Origin: JASTVH01 sp042862465
GTDB lineage: Bacteria; Pseudomonadota; Gammaproteobacteria; Pseudomonadales; Oleiphilaceae
Direction: 5' to 3'
DNA length: 64,000 nt
Assembly: GCA_042862465.1 (NCBI GenBank)
Contig: JASTVH010000007.1
Span: 248,001-312,000 of the forward strand
Both the position numbers and the translations under genes were made by a program. Under the pieces are notes generated by a model. The model searched no databases, was not told the origin of the DNA, and worked only from the letters and a program-made list of their open reading frames with translations. Positions 1 to 8,234 of the stretch are shown here, piece after piece. Numbering within the stretch: position 1 is the stretch's first letter; every line of letters begins with the position of its first letter.

Positions 1-1022
1 TAGGGCGTGCGCGGGGCGATGGACTCGGAGATCCGCTCGCGCAGCTGCCACAGCTTCTCGGCCTGGGTTTCGCTCTGGCTGATGACGCCATCGAGTACCC
101 AGCCCTGCTCGACGCAATGTTCGAACAGGCTCATGGCGTCGTCCATCACGCTGTCGGAGACCGCCTCAAACTCCAGCAGTGCGTAATACGGCGCCTCTGT
201 CTCGAACGGTGCCGGCGTATCGCCGTGGGCCATGACGTGTTGCATCGCCTCGTGGGAGAAAAATTCGTAGGCGGTCAGGTCGATCTTTTTCTGGTAGGCC
301 TGGAGCACATCCATGGCGCTGGCCATGCTGTCCAGCCCCAGCACCAGCACACAGAGGTCATCCGGCTGGCGGGTGAGCTTCATGGTGGCTTCTGTGATAA
401 AGCCCAGGGTGCCTTCGGCGCCGATGAACAGGTGGCGCAGGTCGTAGCCGGTGTTATTCTTTTCCAGGTCCAGATTGAGGTCGAGGATATCGCCTTTGCC
501 GGTAACCACCCGCAGGCCGGCGACCCAGTCCCGGCTCATGCCGTAGCGAATCACCTTGATCCCGCCGGCGTTGGTGGAAAGGTTGCCGCCGAGCTGGCTG
601 GAGCCGGCCGAGGCAAAGTCCACCGGATAGAAGAGGTCGTTATCCTCGGCAAACTGCTGCAGCTGGCCGGTCACCACGCCTGCCTGACAGCGCACCGTGC
701 GGTCGCTGGGATTGAAGTCGCTGATGTTGTTCATCAGATCGAACGCCACCACGATCTCGCCGTTGGTCGCCACGGCCCCGGCACTCAGGCCCGTGCGGCC
801 ACCGGACGGCACCAGGGCCACCTCGTGCTCGTTGGCGAACTGCACAATGGCCTGCACCTGCTCGGTGGAGCGCGGCATCACGATCGCCAGCGGCTTGGGC
901 GGGTAGATCTTGGTCCAGTCCTTGCCATAGGTATCCAGATCACTGGCTTCAGTCAGGATACGCGCCTCGGGAACCTTGGCGCGCAAGGCCTCAATCAACT
1001 GCTCTTGGGTCAGGGTGCTCAT
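1..1022 (-). CDS. FAD-linked oxidase, D-2-hydroxyglutarate dehydrogenase-like (3' end beyond window)
   Basis: Partial gene; about 340 N-terminal residues are visible and the C-terminus lies beyond base 1. The protein begins MSTLTQEQLIEAL and carries an FAD_binding_4 (GlcD/PCMH-type) domain, with the FAD-pyrophosphate motif PSGGRTGLSAGAV near residues 72-84 and the typical GGNLSTNAGG and GAEGTLGFIT segments further on. Family members oxidise 2-hydroxyacids (glycolate, D-lactate, D-2-hydroxyglutarate) and pass electrons to ETF or quinones. It is divergent from serA, 200 bp apart. In pseudomonads such a neighbour is D-2-hydroxyglutarate dehydrogenase, which recycles the D-2-HG made by SerA, so that substrate is the favoured inference. 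A GlcD or D-lactate dehydrogenase role cannot be excluded from this part alone. Confidence 0.85.
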   Translation of the reverse strand, partial: MSTLTQEQLIEALRAKVPEARILTEASDLDTYGKDWTKIYPPKPLAIVMPRSTEQVQAIVQFANEHEVALVPSGGRTGLSAGAVATNGEIVVAFDLMNNISDFNPSDRTVRCQAGVVTGQLQQFAEDNDLFYPVDFASAGSSQLGGNLSTNAGGIKVIRYGMSRDWVAGLRVVTGKGDILDLNLDLEKNNTGYDLRHLFIGAEGTLGFITEATMKLTRQPDDLCVLVLGLDSMASAMDVLQAYQKKIDLTAYEFFSHEAMQHVMAHGDTPAPFETEAPYYALLEFEAVSDSVMDDAMSLFEHCVEQGWVLDGVISQSETQAEKLWQLRERISESIAPRTP

Positions 1023-1222
1023 GGATTGTGCTCGGTCAGCCTGTCATCGGGGGTGCTCGTGCGCGCCAGGGGGCACTGATCAGCTCCCTAGACGACGAAT
1101 ACCCGTGTGTCAAAAGACGATTATGTTATCATACCGCCCCAATTTCTGTTGATCCCGGTGGCTCTGTGCCCCACGGACTCTGAAAAACAGCTCACTCTGG
1201 TCAACCAAAGGTCTGGACCCCC

Positions 1223-2452
1223 ATGGCAGAAACGTCACTCGACAAGAGCAAGATCAAGATCCTGTTGCTGGAAGGCGTGCACCAGTCCGCCGTCGATACC
1301 CTGAATGCGGCAGGCTACGACAACATCGAATACCTCACCCACTCGCTGAGTGAAGAGGACCTGATCGAGAAGATTGCCGACGCACACTTCATCGGTTTGC
1401 GCTCGCGCACTCAATTGACCGAGCGCGTCTTCGAGGCGGCCAAAAAGCTGGTCGCGGTGGGCTGTTTCTGCATCGGCACCAATCAGGTTGATCTCAAGGC
1501 GGCCACTCGCCGCGGTATTGCCGTATTCAACGCGCCCTACTCCAACACCCGCAGCGTCGCCGAGCTGGTGCTGGCCCAGGCCATCCTGCTGCTGCGCGGC
1601 ATTCCCGAGAAGAACGCGGCGGCCCATCGCGGCCAGTGGATGAAATCCGCCAAGAACAGCCACGAGATCCGCGGCAAGAAGCTGGGCATCATCGGCTACG
1701 GCAGCATCGGTACCCAGTTCAGCGTCCTGGCTGAATCACTGGGCATGCACGTTTACTTCTATGATGTGGTCTCCAAGCTGCCGATCGGCAACGCCACCCA
1801 GGTGGCCTCACTGAACGAGCTGCTGAACATTTCCGACATCGTCAGCCTGCATGTGCCGGAAACACCCTCCACCCGCAACATGTTCGGCGCCAAGCAGTTC
1901 GCGCAGATGAAGGATAACAGCATCCTGATGAACGCCTCCCGCGGCTCGGTGGTGGACATCGACGCTCTGGCTGAGAACCTGGGTTCCGGCAAACTGCTCG
2001 GCGCGGCCATCGACGTCTTCCCGGTGGAGCCCAAGTCCAACGATGAGGAATTCGTTTCCCCGCTGCGTGAGTTCGACAACATCATCCTGACGCCGCACAT
2101 CGGCGGCAGCACCGTGGAAGCGCAGGAAAACATCGGCATCGAAGTGGGTGAGAAGCTGGCCACCTACAGCGACAATGGCACCTCCGTGTCGTCCGTCAAC
2201 TTCCCGGAAGTGGCGCTGCCCTCCCACCCGGATCAGCACCGCCTGCTGCACATCCACGAGAATATTCCGGGTGTGATGTCCGAGATCAACCAGATCTTCT
2301 CCGAGAACGACATCAACATCTGCGGCCAATACCTGCAGACCAATGAGGAGATTGGTTACGTGGTGATCGACGTCAACAAGGAATACAGTGACCTGGCACT
2401 GCAGAAGATCCGCAACGTCAAGGGCACCATCCGTACCCGGGTATTGTTCTAA
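1223..2452 (+). CDS. serA: D-3-phosphoglycerate dehydrogenase
   Basis: First enzyme of the phosphorylated serine pathway: it oxidises 3-phosphoglycerate to 3-phosphohydroxypyruvate with NAD, in the cytosol. The 409-aa length matches the E. coli type. An N-terminal substrate domain is followed by the NAD-binding Rossmann motif GIIGYGSIGTQ around residue 155, the catalytic-region LHVPETPSTRNM and NASRGSVVDIDAL segments, and TPHIGGSTVEAQ carrying the catalytic His. A C-terminal ACT domain of about 70 residues (HIHENIPGVMSEINQ onward) is the usual serine-feedback site. The start at 1223 gives the family N-terminus. E. coli-type SerA can also reduce 2-oxoglutarate to D-2-hydroxyglutarate, which fits the divergent flavoprotein neighbour. 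Confidence 0.97.
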   Translation: MAETSLDKSKIKILLLEGVHQSAVDTLNAAGYDNIEYLTHSLSEEDLIEKIADAHFIGLRSRTQLTERVFEAAKKLVAVGCFCIGTNQVDLKAATRRGIAVFNAPYSNTRSVAELVLAQAILLLRGIPEKNAAAHRGQWMKSAKNSHEIRGKKLGIIGYGSIGTQFSVLAESLGMHVYFYDVVSKLPIGNATQVASLNELLNISDIVSLHVPETPSTRNMFGAKQFAQMKDNSILMNASRGSVVDIDALAENLGSGKLLGAAIDVFPVEPKSNDEEFVSPLREFDNIILTPHIGGSTVEAQENIGIEVGEKLATYSDNGTSVSSVNFPEVALPSHPDQHRLLHIHENIPGVMSEINQIFSENDINICGQYLQTNEEIGYVVIDVNKEYSDLALQKIRNVKGTIRTRVLF

Positions 2453-2500
2453 ATACCGGTACGGGGTGAGGGGAACCCGCCACAAAATAGGCGGGCCTCC

Positions 2501-2552
2501 TCACTTCCTCACTTCCTCACTTCCTCACTTCCTCACTTCCTCACTTCCTCAC
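2501..2552. repeat. Tandem array of 8-bp unit TCACTTCC, six copies plus a partial
   Basis: Six uninterrupted copies of TCACTTCC run from 2501 to 2548, followed by a partial TCAC. The array lies about 50 bp after the serA stop, before the coiled-coil gene at 2671. All pyrimidine runs are on one strand. It looks like a slippage-prone simple repeat; copy number probably varies among strains (inference). Confidence 0.95.
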
Positions 2553-2670
2553 CGAAAGCCTACATTTAATCTTTAGTAACCTCCTTCCCCCTTGTGATCG
2601 CATCGGTACATCCTCACGTAACTGAATGAGCAGGTTTTGCAGTCCTGACATTCACCAAGGAGGACTTTTT

Positions 2671-2985
2671 ATGTCACTGAAGGACGATCTCATCAACAAA
2701 TTGCAGAGCCAACTGGACGCTTGGGAAAAAGAAGCGGACTCCCTCAAGGCGCAAGCCGACGAGAAGGAGGCCGAAGCCGAAAACCAGAAGGCAACCGCAA
2801 AGCTGCAGGACGAAGCGACAGATAAGCTCCGCAACGTGGAAGACAGCATCAAATCCGCGCGCGCCAAGATCGACGAACTGCGCGAAGCCGGTGAGGACCG
2901 GATTGAATCCATGCGCTCCCAGGTGGAAGATCTGGTCAGCCGTGACAACCAAGGCCAGCAGCAACAGAGCCAGAATCACCACTAA
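2671..2985 (+). CDS. Small hydrophilic coiled-coil protein, unknown function
   Basis: 104 aa, MSLKDDLINKLQSQL onward. The start is fixed by a strong ribosome site (AAGGAGGA) ending about 7 nt upstream; an in-frame upstream ATG has none. The sequence is almost entirely charged helix: long runs of Glu, Lys and Ala with heptad spacing over roughly residues 5-95, then a Gln/Asn/His tail. No signal peptide, membrane segment or cysteine is present. It probably forms a cytosolic coiled coil, but I do not recognise a characterised family. It is monocistronic, with a rho-independent terminator directly downstream. Confidence 0.8.
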   Translation: MSLKDDLINKLQSQLDAWEKEADSLKAQADEKEAEAENQKATAKLQDEATDKLRNVEDSIKSARAKIDELREAGEDRIESMRSQVEDLVSRDNQGQQQQSQNHH

Positions 2986-3017
2986 AACTTTCTTTCTCTT
3001 TTAACTGCATCCGTCAG

Positions 3018-3067
3018 GGCGCGTTGGGTTGATGCTTCATGCACAACCGAACGCGCCTTTTTATTTT
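3018..3067 (+). terminator. Rho-independent terminator of the coiled-coil gene
   Basis: GGCGCGTT and AACGCGCC form the base of a stem, extended inward by GGTTG/CAACC. It is followed by a T-rich tract (TTTTTATTTT) and starts about 32 nt after the stop at 2985. Confidence 0.85.
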
Positions 3068-3136
3068 GTCCTTTCGGGCCTAACCGCCGAATGACGCACC
3101 AAAAATTTGCACAGCTGTTCACCCTGTTCGACAATG

Positions 3137-3154
3137 GGAATGAACGTTCATTCC
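3137..3154. promoter_or_regulatory. Perfect 18-bp palindrome, probable TetR-family operator
   Basis: GGAATGAACGTTCATTCC reads identically on both strands and ends 13 bp before the ATG of the TetR gene. The TGAAyGnnCrTTCA-type core resembles operators of fatty-acid-related TetR regulators. Autorepression, with control of the downstream genes, is inferred from position and symmetry. Confidence 0.75.
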
Positions 3155-3167
3155 GGCAGAAATAACC

Positions 3168-3779
3168 ATGCCAATTTCGCCCAGAACCAACCGCTCCGAC
3201 CCCTCCCCCGTCCGGGGTCGAATCATCGAAGCGGCATTGACGCTGTTTGCCGAGCACGGTTACGACGGTGTTGCCGTACCCTCAGTGGCTCGCCGCGCTC
3301 AGGTCGGAACCGGCAGCATCTATCGCTATTTCGACGACAAGGTGGCCCTGGTCAACGCGGTATTCCAATACGCCAAACAAAAACTGCAACGCTACTTCGA
3401 AGAGAGTATCGACCTGCAGGCACCGCCGCGGGACTGTTTCCACCAGTTCTGGTGGACCCTGAGCCGCTTTGCTGAACAGGCGCCGGAGGCTTTCCGCTTC
3501 CTGGAGATGCAGGATCACCGCCCCTACCTATCCCCGGAGAGCCGGGCTCTGGAAAGGCACGTCCTTTTCCCGCTCCTGCAGCTCTGCCGCAATGCCCAGC
3601 AACAGGGGCTGGCGCGCACCATGGACGCTCCGGCGCTGATGGCCATGATCTGGGGTGCGTTCGTCGGCCTGCATAAGGCCGCCGACCTGGGTTTCCTGAG
3701 CCTTACAACCGATACGGAACAGGCCGCCGAAAGGGCCTGCTGGGCCATGATCACAGGCCTTGAAGATCAGGCGCCGTGA
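3168..3779 (+). CDS. TetR/AcrR-family transcriptional regulator
   Basis: 203 aa. The N-terminal helix-turn-helix (about residues 18-64) has the TetR signature: IIEAALTLFAEHGYDGVAV, then VARRAQVGTGSIYRYFDDK. The C-terminal ligand domain is all-helical and of undefined specificity. The gene starts 13 bp after a perfect palindrome that should be its own operator. The next gene starts 44 bp after the stop on the same strand and an FNR-type reductase follows, so the three may form one unit. The ligand cannot be read from the sequence; the operator shape hints at an acyl-CoA or fatty-acid effector. Confidence 0.92.
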   Translation: MPISPRTNRSDPSPVRGRIIEAALTLFAEHGYDGVAVPSVARRAQVGTGSIYRYFDDKVALVNAVFQYAKQKLQRYFEESIDLQAPPRDCFHQFWWTLSRFAEQAPEAFRFLEMQDHRPYLSPESRALERHVLFPLLQLCRNAQQQGLARTMDAPALMAMIWGAFVGLHKAADLGFLSLTTDTEQAAERACWAMITGLEDQAP

Positions 3780-3823
3780 CAGCCAGACGGCGGCGCAACC
3801 ACAACCTGACAAGGAGCATCCTC

Positions 3824-4360
3824 ATGAGCAGCGTCACCGCCATCGGTAACCGCAAATCAACACACAGGAACCTGGAGCAGCTGAGCCAATGTCGTTTCGA
3901 GGATCTCGATGCCCTGTACCGGGCAGGCCACGCCAAGCGTGATCTGAGCATTCTCGATGGCGCACCGCAATCACGCATGCTTTGTGTGCGATATCTGGAC
4001 AGCGCCCTGCCGGCGACGCCAATCCAGCTGTTTGCCGCCTCCCGATTCTTCCCCTGGGCCGGCAAACGTTTCCAGGCCGTCAGCAAATCCCGAGGCGAAG
4101 GCATCAACCGCATCCGGCTATTGGGTGAGCGCGAGTGGTTCGCCTTCCAGACCCGAGTGGAAGCCTCCAAAATTGATGGCAAACCGGCCATCCTGCTCGA
4201 CTATGACCAGCCGGGCAATCCCTGGTTTATCCGCGGGATTCGTGACGAGCTACGGGAAGTTTCTCCCGGGCTGTTTATCGGGCCGGCCATGTGGCAACAG
4301 GGGGAGCACTGCACAACCGTGCTCTGGTTCGGCATCGATACCCGCCACAATGGCGCCTGA
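3824..4360 (+). CDS. Conserved protein of unknown function, possibly lipocalin/DUF4334-like
   Basis: 178 aa, starting MSSVTAIGNRKSTHR. The ATG at 3824 has an AAGGAG site 7-8 nt upstream; an in-frame GTG at 3776 overlapping the TetR stop is less likely. There is no signal peptide or membrane helix. The segment DALYRAGHAKRDLSILDGAPQ followed by alternating hydrophobic/polar strands (FFPWAGKRFQAV, REWFAFQTRVEAS, PAILLDYDQPGNPWFIRGIRDELREV, LFIGPAMWQ) suggests a beta-barrel of about 180 residues, such as a DUF4334 or lipocalin-like fold. I cannot assign a function. It lies between a TetR regulator and a flavin reductase and is probably co-transcribed with them. Confidence 0.75.
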   Translation: MSSVTAIGNRKSTHRNLEQLSQCRFEDLDALYRAGHAKRDLSILDGAPQSRMLCVRYLDSALPATPIQLFAASRFFPWAGKRFQAVSKSRGEGINRIRLLGEREWFAFQTRVEASKIDGKPAILLDYDQPGNPWFIRGIRDELREVSPGLFIGPAMWQQGEHCTTVLWFGIDTRHNGA

Positions 4361-4458
4361 GCGAGCGGGACCGGCTCGGCACCGGGTTTCTTGTCGAGCC
4401 GGCCATCTGGCTCAATTTCCACTTGTCCACGCCACAGGGTTCCGTTAACAATTGCCGC

Positions 4459-5118
4459 ATGGAAGCGCGATTAATTGAAAGGAAAGCGGTAACGCCGTCA
4501 GTGCTCGAACTCACCTTCGAGCTGCCCGAGCCGGTCGACTACGAACCCGGGCAGTTCGCGCGCGTTACCATTGACGGCAAAACCTGGCGCGATTACACCA
4601 TGATCGACGGCACCTCGCGCCAGCTGCGGTTTCTGGTGGACGCCCGTTTCGGCGGCGCTGGCTCCGATTTCGCCCTGAACAGCCCTCTGGGTTCGATCGT
4701 CGACATGACGGTACCCAAAGGCAAATTCGTGCTTCACCCCACCCCCATGGACAAGGTATTCATTGCAACCGGAACGGGGCTGGCCCCCTTCATCACCATG
4801 GCTCAGGCCGCCCTGCAACAGTTTTCCAACACCCTTGTTGACGTGTTGTTCGGCTGCCGGACCCGGGATGATGATCTGGCCAGTCTGTACCTGCCCGGCA
4901 AGGACACCGATCGGCTTCAGGTCGATGTTTGCCTGAGCGACGACCCCGCCCGCGATGAGCGTTACTGGCAAGGCTACGTCACGGATTTACTGGCCGAACG
5001 CCACTACCCTCCCGACAAGACGGAATTCTACGTTTGCGGCAATCGCCAGATGGTGGAGGACGTCTGCCAGATGCTTCAACGACGCGGGATTCAGCGAATT
5101 TTCAGCGAACCCTTCTGA
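4459..5118 (+). CDS. Ferredoxin-NADP+-reductase-type FAD/NAD(P) oxidoreductase
   Basis: 219 aa starting at ATG 4459 (MEARLIERKAVTPSV). An FAD-binding barrel with the RxYT motif (WRDYTMIDG, about residues 50-58) is followed by an NAD(P)-binding Rossmann domain with GTGLAPFITMAQ near residue 109 and the C-terminal YVCGNRQMVEDV segment. The chain ends in an aromatic (EPF), as in stand-alone FNR proteins. No 2Fe-2S domain is attached, so it must reduce a separate partner such as a ferredoxin or oxygenase component. There is no strong Shine-Dalgarno sequence, and the frame is open upstream to 4291, so the start is the weakest point. It is the third gene of the TetR-led cluster. Confidence 0.85.
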   Translation: MEARLIERKAVTPSVLELTFELPEPVDYEPGQFARVTIDGKTWRDYTMIDGTSRQLRFLVDARFGGAGSDFALNSPLGSIVDMTVPKGKFVLHPTPMDKVFIATGTGLAPFITMAQAALQQFSNTLVDVLFGCRTRDDDLASLYLPGKDTDRLQVDVCLSDDPARDERYWQGYVTDLLAERHYPPDKTEFYVCGNRQMVEDVCQMLQRRGIQRIFSEPF

Positions 5119-5272
5119 AGGCAGGTTTTCAACACTTCCTGAACGCTGGATGCCACAGATGACGCCGGCCAAGCTGACTCAGATCAAGCCTGGCGCAAAT
5201 AGGGTTGATACCCGTTGCATTCACCACCACCCATCAAAGAGGATTGAATGACACGGAAAGAGGAGAACCCCA

Positions 5273-5716
5273 ATGGCCATGGAAAAAAGCTTTGTTACCG
5301 TTGCACTCAGCCTCTTGCTGATCACGAGCCCTGGCTTCGCGCATCAGGGTGGAGCGGATGACGATGACATGATGGGTTACGGCATGATGGGCCAGGGCCG
5401 AATGCACGCCGGCACCACGGGGCCGGGCATGATGATGGGGGCCGGCATGATGGGGCGAGGCATGACGAATGGCGGCATGATGGGACCGGGAATGATGAAC
5501 GGCCCTGGCATGATGGGAGGCTCGGGCCTCTCCGCGGACGCCTACCTGGAGCGCCAACAGTGGCTGGACAAAACGGCGCAGACTCGCCGTGAGCTGTGGA
5601 TGCTGCAGTTTGATCTCAGGGAAGCCCAGCGCACCAATCAGCCACGGGAAAAGGTAGTGGAACTGATGCGCCAGATCCAGGAGAAGCAGGAAGCACTGGA
5701 GGAATCCGAGCCCTAG
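5273..5716 (+). CDS. Exported Met/Gly-rich protein, possible metal-binding
   Basis: 147 aa. A signal peptide (VALSLLLITSPGFA, cleavage near residue 24) is followed by HQGGADDDD and then about 60 residues built of repeated GMM/GPGMM/GRGM units with more than 15 methionines. The C-terminal third is a charged amphipathic helix (YLERQQWLDKTAQTRREL onward). Met-rich periplasmic segments elsewhere bind Cu(I) or Ag(I), and the helical tail recalls Spy/CpxP/ZraP-type proteins, so a copper or envelope-stress role is inferred. The ATG at 5279 is an alternative start; an AGAGGAGA site precedes 5273. Confidence 0.8.
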   Translation: MAMEKSFVTVALSLLLITSPGFAHQGGADDDDMMGYGMMGQGRMHAGTTGPGMMMGAGMMGRGMTNGGMMGPGMMNGPGMMGGSGLSADAYLERQQWLDKTAQTRRELWMLQFDLREAQRTNQPREKVVELMRQIQEKQEALEESEP

Positions 5717-5741
5717 CCGACGCGCCCCGGCTTCCCCAACG

Positions 5742-5782
5742 AAAAATGGCGCGAAACAGCGGCTGTTCCGCGCCATTTTCCT
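5742..5782. terminator. Bidirectional terminator between convergent genes
   Basis: A long hairpin (AATGGCGCG with CGCGCCATT, inner AACAGC/GCTGTT) is flanked by A-rich sequence on the left and T-rich on the right. It can serve both the Met-rich gene and the leftward OmpA-like gene. Confidence 0.85.
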
Positions 5783-5809
5783 CTATGCAGCGGGTCGGAA
5801 ACGCTCCGA

Positions 5810-6469
5810 TCAGTTCTGCTTCAACGGCACCAGACGCAGCTCGACGCGACGATTGGCCTGGCGGCCCGCCGCCGTATCGTTGGAGGCCACCGGCTGCGAT
5901 TCCCCATAGCCGACCGCAACGATACGGCTATTGGCGATGCCCTGATTCAGTAGAAAATCCTTCACCGAGTCAGCACGACGCTCGCTCAGCATCTGGTTGT
6001 AACTCTCGGAACCGGAGCTGTCGGTGTGGCCGGAGACGCGGATCGCCGTCTCGTCGAATTCCTTTAGCACCAGGGCCACGGACTCCAGCACATCGGTGAA
6101 ATCCGAGCGGATATTGCTCTGGTCCACACCGAAGGTGATATCACCGGGCATGATCAGTTTGATCTGATCACCGTTACGCTGGACACGTACCCCGGAGCCT
6201 TCGAGTTTGCGCCGCAGCTGCGCCTCCTGGCGATCCATGTAATAGCCGATACCGCCACCGGCTGCCGCCCCGAGTGCAGCGCCGGCCAGCGCCCCGCGCC
6301 CCCGATTGCTGTCGTTGGCCGCAGCGCCCACAGCGGCACCCGCCACGGCGCCCACTGCCGCACCGGTTGTGGCCTTGGAGACCTCCTTTTCACCGGTGTA
6401 GGGATCGTAGGTCATACAACCGCTCAACAGAGCGACGGACAGAACACTCACAGATATCAACCGCTTCAT
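5810..6469 (-). CDS. OmpA-family outer-membrane lipoprotein (YiaD-like)
   Basis: 219 aa. A lipoprotein signal ends in the lipobox LLSGC (Cys18). A glycine-zipper region rich in GAAVGAVAGAAVGAAA repeats follows (about residues 35-80), then a C-terminal OmpA peptidoglycan-binding domain (about 105-215) with the hallmarks VSGHTDSSGSESYNQMLSERRADSVKDFL and ANRRVEL. Such proteins tie the outer membrane to peptidoglycan. Its start codon overlaps the stop of the upstream hydrolase by 4 bp, so the two are translationally coupled. Confidence 0.93.
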   Translation of the reverse strand: MKRLISVSVLSVALLSGCMTYDPYTGEKEVSKATTGAAVGAVAGAAVGAAANDSNRGRGALAGAALGAAAGGGIGYYMDRQEAQLRRKLEGSGVRVQRNGDQIKLIMPGDITFGVDQSNIRSDFTDVLESVALVLKEFDETAIRVSGHTDSSGSESYNQMLSERRADSVKDFLLNQGIANSRIVAVGYGESQPVASNDTAAGRQANRRVELRLVPLKQN

Positions 6470-7482
6470 GATGCTTTCCTTTGTGCTTCACTTTCGAAAG
6501 TGTCGGTAATGATGGCAAAGATTTTATCCAGCAAGGGTGACGATTCGTTAACCAGGTGGTGATGCCCCTCCGGCAGCCGGTGGATGCGGGTCCGGGCAAA
6601 CTTGTTTTCGATCACCCGCAGGTTGTGACGCCAGTCCACGGTGCCGTCTTTCTCGCCCTGGATCACCGTGACCGTGTAATGGATCGGCGTGATCCGCTCG
6701 ATGCGGCGTATCCAGCGCTTGAGCGCACCCACCCAGTCGAGCGCCAGCATCTGGGGCTGCAGGGGATCGTATTCCCGCAGGAACTTGAGGAAGGCGCGGT
6801 CACCACTGTTTTCGCTGAACACCCGCCGCCAGGTCTTGGCAAAGGGACTGACGACCGAGTGCAGCAACCGGCCACTGCGCCAGCCGGTCGGGCGCACCAG
6901 CGGTGCCAGCAGGACCACGCCGCGAAACGTGGCCGTCTCGTGGCTGAAACCGTTGGTCAGCAGGTAGTCGATCAGAATGGCGCCACCGGTGCTCTGCCCC
7001 ACCGCAAACCAGGGCGAGGGAACGCTATTGCGGGCCTTGGAGAGCACCGCCAGAAGCACCCGCTGGTAGTCCTCGAAACTGCGGATCGAGGCCCGATCCC
7101 CCTCCGAGAGACCATGCCCCGGCAAGTCATAGCACAATACGTTGTAGCCCTGGTCGAGCAGGTGGGCGAACAGCTGGGCATAAAGTCCGGCGTGATCGAA
7201 ATAACCGTGAAAAACAAACACGGTGCCGCGATCACTGCGAGGCTGGCGGTAATAGTGGACGGCAATACGGTAACCGCCCGCCATCATGGCCCCCAACCGG
7301 TGCTCCACTTCGGGAAAGTCGACTTCCAGGTCCAGGCCATAGAACCGGCAGTACTCTTCCTCCAACGGGGACAACGGCTCCATGGCCCGGGGTTCGGGAT
7401 CAAAGTCCTTGAGCTGGGCTACCAATGCGTCCCGTTTCCAGGACGGTTCGGGCCATTCCGAGGGGCGTTTCTTCCAATACAC
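6466..7482 (-). CDS. Alpha/beta hydrolase, monoacylglycerol lipase/lysophospholipase-like
   Basis: 338 aa, cytosolic, without a signal peptide. An N-terminal extension of about 70 residues precedes a Hydrolase_4 domain with the oxyanion HGY motif (VFVFHGYFDHAGLYAQLF), the DLPGHGLSEG loop, the nucleophile elbow VGQSTGG (G-x-S-x-G), and the acid/His region GEKDGTVDW ... LPEGHHHLVNES. This fits a serine lipase/esterase acting on monoacylglycerols or lysophospholipids. It sits 8 bp downstream of the PP-loop gene and overlaps the OmpA lipoprotein gene, so it belongs to a leftward operon. Confidence 0.9.
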   Translation of the reverse strand: MYWKKRPSEWPEPSWKRDALVAQLKDFDPEPRAMEPLSPLEEEYCRFYGLDLEVDFPEVEHRLGAMMAGGYRIAVHYYRQPRSDRGTVFVFHGYFDHAGLYAQLFAHLLDQGYNVLCYDLPGHGLSEGDRASIRSFEDYQRVLLAVLSKARNSVPSPWFAVGQSTGGAILIDYLLTNGFSHETATFRGVVLLAPLVRPTGWRSGRLLHSVVSPFAKTWRRVFSENSGDRAFLKFLREYDPLQPQMLALDWVGALKRWIRRIERITPIHYTVTVIQGEKDGTVDWRHNLRVIENKFARTRIHRLPEGHHHLVNESSPLLDKIFAIITDTFESEAQRKAS

Positions 7483-7490
7483 GTGTCGCC

Positions 7491-8174
7491 CTACTCCTTC
7501 ACAGTCGACAGGCTGAGTTCAAAATCGGTAAAGACGAAGCCATCACGCTCGACGGTTTCGCCGCGGTTCACGTCCAGGCTATGCTTAAACATGGGGCCGC
7601 CGGTCACCACGGTATGAAACTCGCCGCGCTCACCACAAGGGTCCACCCCCGCGGGCAAGGCATCGAGGAGCCCATCGTCGAAGCGAGCTCCGGCCAGTGC
7701 CCTGGGCATTTGGCGGGGGTCGATACAGGTCAGGAACCCTTCCAGCCCACCGCAGATCATTTCTCGCGCCAGGTCCCCGGTCGGCTCACCCCAAAGAGGA
7801 AAAACCGCCTCGATCCCCTGGTCCGCCAGGTTCGCTTCTCGGTAGGCCCGCACGTCTTCCAGAAACAGGTCACCGAAGGCCATGTGGTGCACGTCGTGGG
7901 CCCGGGCCGTTTCCAGGAAAGCGGCCATCCGCTGTTCGTAGGTGGCGTTATTGCACGGCCAGGGCAAGGGAATCACATGCAGGGGCACACCGGCCGCCGC
8001 GGCCTGGGCCTCCAGCAATTGCCGACGCACGGCATGCATCGCCACGCGGTCGAAGGCTTCATTGACGGTAGTAAAAAGGCCCGTCATCGCCCAGCCGGGA
8101 GACTGCTGCAACCGGTGCAAGGTCCAGGCACTGTCCTTGCCGCTGCTCCAGGATAGCCAGATGGATCGGCTCAA
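7491..8174 (-). CDS. Diphthine-ammonia-ligase-like PP-loop ATPase (ATP_bind_4/Dph6 family)
   Basis: 227 aa. An N-terminal PP-loop, SSGKDS (residues 10-15), binds ATP for adenylation. The family blocks MAFGDLFLEDVRAYREANL and GEFHTVVTGGPMF are both present. The eukaryotic relative Dph6 amidates diphthine, which bacteria lack, so the bacterial substrate is unknown. Earlier annotations of such genes as N-type ATP pyrophosphatase or B12-related are not specific. It lies 60 bp from the macrodomain gene and 8 bp from the hydrolase gene on the same strand. Confidence 0.9.
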   Translation of the reverse strand: MSRSIWLSWSSGKDSAWTLHRLQQSPGWAMTGLFTTVNEAFDRVAMHAVRRQLLEAQAAAAGVPLHVIPLPWPCNNATYEQRMAAFLETARAHDVHHMAFGDLFLEDVRAYREANLADQGIEAVFPLWGEPTGDLAREMICGGLEGFLTCIDPRQMPRALAGARFDDGLLDALPAGVDPCGERGEFHTVVTGGPMFKHSLDVNRGETVERDGFVFTDFELSLSTVKE

Positions 8175-8234
8175 TGCGCCACCTCGACTTGAAGGCCCGC
8201 GACCACAGGCCGGCCGCCATCGTGAACGAAAAAA

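Noticed and set aside
2501..2552. CRISPR-like array
   Set aside because: The 8-bp units are contiguous with no spacers; the same applies to the 7-bp array at 10159.
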